6,630 nt of DNA from Nitrosarchaeum sp. GTDB lineage: Archaea > Thermoproteota > Nitrososphaeria > Nitrososphaerales > Nitrosopumilaceae. How positions within the stretch are numbered: position 1 is the stretch's first letter; each line of letters starts with the position of its first letter. Shown here piece after piece: positions 5,797 to 6,630 of the stretch. A program made the translations under genes and the position numbers. The notes under the pieces are model-generated. The model searched no databases, was not told the origin of the DNA, and was given only the letters and a program-made list of their open reading frames with translations. The stretch spans positions 1 through 6,630 of the forward strand of contig JABFSW010000008.1 in the NCBI GenBank assembly GCA_013140415.1. The letters run 5' to 3'.

Positions 5797-5805
5797 TTTT
5801 GTAAA
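5797..5805 (-). promoter_or_regulatory. TATA-like box for the Cys-rich secreted gene
   Basis: TTTACAAAA on the minus strand, similar to the TTTACAAG before the acyl-CoA synthetase gene. It predicts transcription from about 5774 and a leader of about 22 nt. The leader has no clear Shine-Dalgarno sequence. Confidence 0.35.
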
Positions 5806-5811
5806 TAGACT

Positions 5812-6027
5812 GATGAGGTAATGGTCGAAAAAACCTCAGCTCATCTATTGATTCACATTATAAAAATTAGAATAAAAGACTCACGTAGAAATTATCAGTA
5901 TGAACTAAATACTAAATTGTCAAACTAGTGATAATTGGAACTATCAACAAACAACTAACCGTTGTTGGTCTTAAGATCCAATTTATTAATTTAAATATTT
6001 TACTTGATAAAATAAGGGTAAGTAGAA
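5812..6027. other. AT-rich intergenic stretch with weak hairpins, no convincing gene
   Basis: Between the inverted repeat and the zinc-ribbon stop I find only weak structure. TGAGGT (5814-5819) can pair with ACCTCA (5833-5838), or GATGAG (5812-5817) with CTCATC (5840-5845), giving two competing 6-bp stems. AACAAC/GTTGTT (5950-5955 and 5961-5966) is another 6-bp stem with a 5-nt loop. A 35-codon plus-strand ORF (5821-5928, MVEKTSAHLL...) has GAGGT only one base before its ATG, too close for normal initiation. On the minus strand the region after 6028 is T-rich (about 6010-5984) and may end the zinc-ribbon transcript. Confidence 0.3.
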
Positions 6028-6186
6028 TCAGCAAACTAGACTTTTGTTTTGACATAAAGAATGAATTGGATCATCAACATATTTGAGGCAAAATGCACAT
6101 TGCAGTTGGATAGGCTGCAAACAGACCTTGCAAAATTTTACAATACTTAACACTTGACCGCAATTACGGCATGAGTCAACTCTCAT
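6028..6186 (-). CDS. 52-residue double zinc-ribbon protein
   Basis: The minus strand encodes 52 residues from an ATG at 6184-6186 to a TGA at 6028-6030. Eight metal ligands fall in four pairs: C6-x2-C9, C19-x2-C22, C30-x2-C33 and H42-x2-C45, plus a final C52. This is the pattern of two small zinc-binding knuckle pairs, either two consecutive ribbons or an interleaved two-zinc fold; C9-G and the R7-N8 knuckle are typical. The spacing is so regular that a chance frame is very unlikely, although the gene is short. Such small archaeal proteins usually bind nucleic acid or bridge protein partners; the target cannot be read from the sequence. The protein is soluble, with no signal peptide or membrane segment. 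The upstream TATA signal is weak (CTAATAGA around 6205-6214) and no ribosome-binding site is seen, so a leaderless mRNA is likely. It is flanked by two gaps without recognisable genes. Confidence 0.8.
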   Translation of the reverse strand: MRVDSCRNCGQVLSIVKFCKVCLQPIQLQCAFCLKYVDDPIHSLCQNKSLVC

Positions 6187-6478
6187 AGTATAATCTTGGC
6201 AAAATTTCTATTAGATCTTTTGTATGTATTTTATGTACAACAATGATCAATATGGATTTCATATAGATCACCAAGATTTTGTTTTTACTATTTATCTCAA
6301 AACTGACATATGATGAAAATAAATTCCAAAATATCAAAACGCTCACGGAGGTAATATTTCGTAGGTACATTGGTCTGCTAGGATTAATCAAATCTAAGAG
6401 TCATTTTAGAAATTTTAAAATATGTTTGACTGTCAGATGTGAGCCTAATTCAGTGCAAATTATACCTGACACTTTTTC
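6187..6478. other. Intergenic stretch without a recognisable gene
   Basis: Both strands have open frames here (minus 6176-6391, plus 6279-6482), but both start at TTG, have no family motif, and the minus one runs over the zinc-ribbon gene in another frame. I treat them as chance frames of AT-rich DNA. A full GGAGGT sits at 6347-6352 with no start codon at a proper distance. An ATGATGA (6310-6316) resembles a box C, but no box D (CTGA) follows within range. Confidence 0.45.
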
Positions 6479-6516
6479 TTAAAAAAAATTTCAGTATGAC
6501 CTTCTTTTTTGGAGGT
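6479..6516 (+). promoter_or_regulatory. Promoter and ribosome-binding site of the right-edge gene
   Basis: TTAAAAAAAATTT (6479-6491) is a TATA-like element that predicts transcription from about 6511. GGAGGT (6511-6516) is a full-strength Shine-Dalgarno sequence five bases before the ATG at 6522. It decides the start of the partial gene that follows. TATA position and the ribosome-binding site nearly collide, so the real start of transcription may be a few bases earlier. Confidence 0.5.
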
Positions 6517-6521
6517 ATTCC

Positions 6522-6630
6522 ATGAGAGGCCCTCAGATTAGGCTTGATGGAAAGAAGGTATCAGAAGAAAAGATACTAGATGAAATTTATCATCTAATCA
6601 CTGGTAGAGGGCCAAGACACTATCCTGTAT
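6522..6630 (+). CDS. N-terminus of an unrecognised protein (partial, runs off right edge)
   Basis: Thirty-six codons are visible, beginning MRGPQIRLDGKKVSEEKI and open to the window end. The start is fixed by GGAGGT five bases upstream. The visible part is hydrophilic and basic, with a possible strand (Q5-I-R-L), a helix around 13-28 and a G-R-G-P-R-H turn (28-33). There is no signal peptide or membrane segment, so it is probably cytoplasmic. I do not recognise the family from this fragment. The start codon overlaps the stop of a 9-codon frame (6495-6524, MTFFFGGIP) in the ATGA arrangement. Confidence 0.72.
   Translation, partial: MRGPQIRLDGKKVSEEKILDEIYHLITGRGPRHYPV

Noticed and set aside
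5821..5928. 35-codon plus-strand ORF after GAGGT
   Set aside because: Only one base separates GAGGT from the ATG, the peptide has no recognisable feature, and AT-rich DNA gives many such short frames.
6303..6370. Box C/D small RNA suggested by ATGATGA at 6310
   Set aside because: No CTGA box D follows within the usual distance and no closing stem is seen; the CTGA at 6303 lies on the wrong side.
6176..6391. Minus-strand 71-codon frame
   Set aside because: Starts at TTG with no ribosome-binding site, has no motif, and its end overlaps the zinc-ribbon start in another frame.
6279..6482. Plus-strand 67-codon frame
   Set aside because: TTG start, no initiation signal or family resemblance, and it runs into the promoter of the right-edge gene.

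Overview
The window looks like chromosomal DNA from an AT-rich archaeon of the Nitrososphaerota (Thaumarchaeota), most likely a Nitrosopumilus-type ammonia oxidiser. Three things point there: a stand-alone CdvA cell-division protein, secreted proteins carrying tail and repeat modules I associate with this group, and archaeal TATA boxes placed about 25 nt before start codons. Genus-level placement is inference; no rRNA or amo gene is present.

Layout from left to right. The left edge holds the N-terminus of a probable AMP-forming acyl-CoA (acetyl-CoA type) synthetase, minus strand, cut by the window. Upstream of it on the same strand is cdvA (187-1023), separated by a T-rich terminator and a new TATA box. 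A short divergent promoter region leads to a 102-residue helical protein of unknown function (1215-1523, plus). Convergent with that is a large secreted protein (1605-3440, minus) with a signal peptide, a relic of one NHL-type repeat, three fibronectin type III domains, an Ig/cadherin-like domain, a Pro-Glu-Pro-Thr linker, two 49-residue tandem repeats and a cysteine-hairpin/aromatic tail. A divergent promoter region then serves a four-helix membrane protein (about 3585-4109, plus), which converges with a TerC/Alx-family membrane protein (4119-5099, minus; only 9 bp apart). Further right is a secreted two-domain cysteine protein (5188-5751, minus).

The stretch 5752-6521 appears nearly empty at first sight, but it contains a 52-codon minus-strand gene for a double zinc-ribbon protein (6028-6186). 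At the right edge a plus-strand gene with a strong GGAGGT ribosome-binding site begins at 6522 and runs out of the window.

I see no operon: most genes have their own promoter-like element and strand changes are frequent. Functions fall into cell division (CdvA), the cell surface (FN3 protein, Cys-rich secreted protein), metal/membrane homeostasis (TerC) and central carbon metabolism (acyl-CoA synthetase). I see no mobile element, CRISPR array, tRNA or rRNA. The most rewarding observations are the small zinc-ribbon gene, the mosaic identity within the tandem repeats (a gene-conversion signature), the truncated NHL relic behind the signal peptide, and a perfect 9-bp dyad at the predicted transcription start of the Cys-rich secreted gene.
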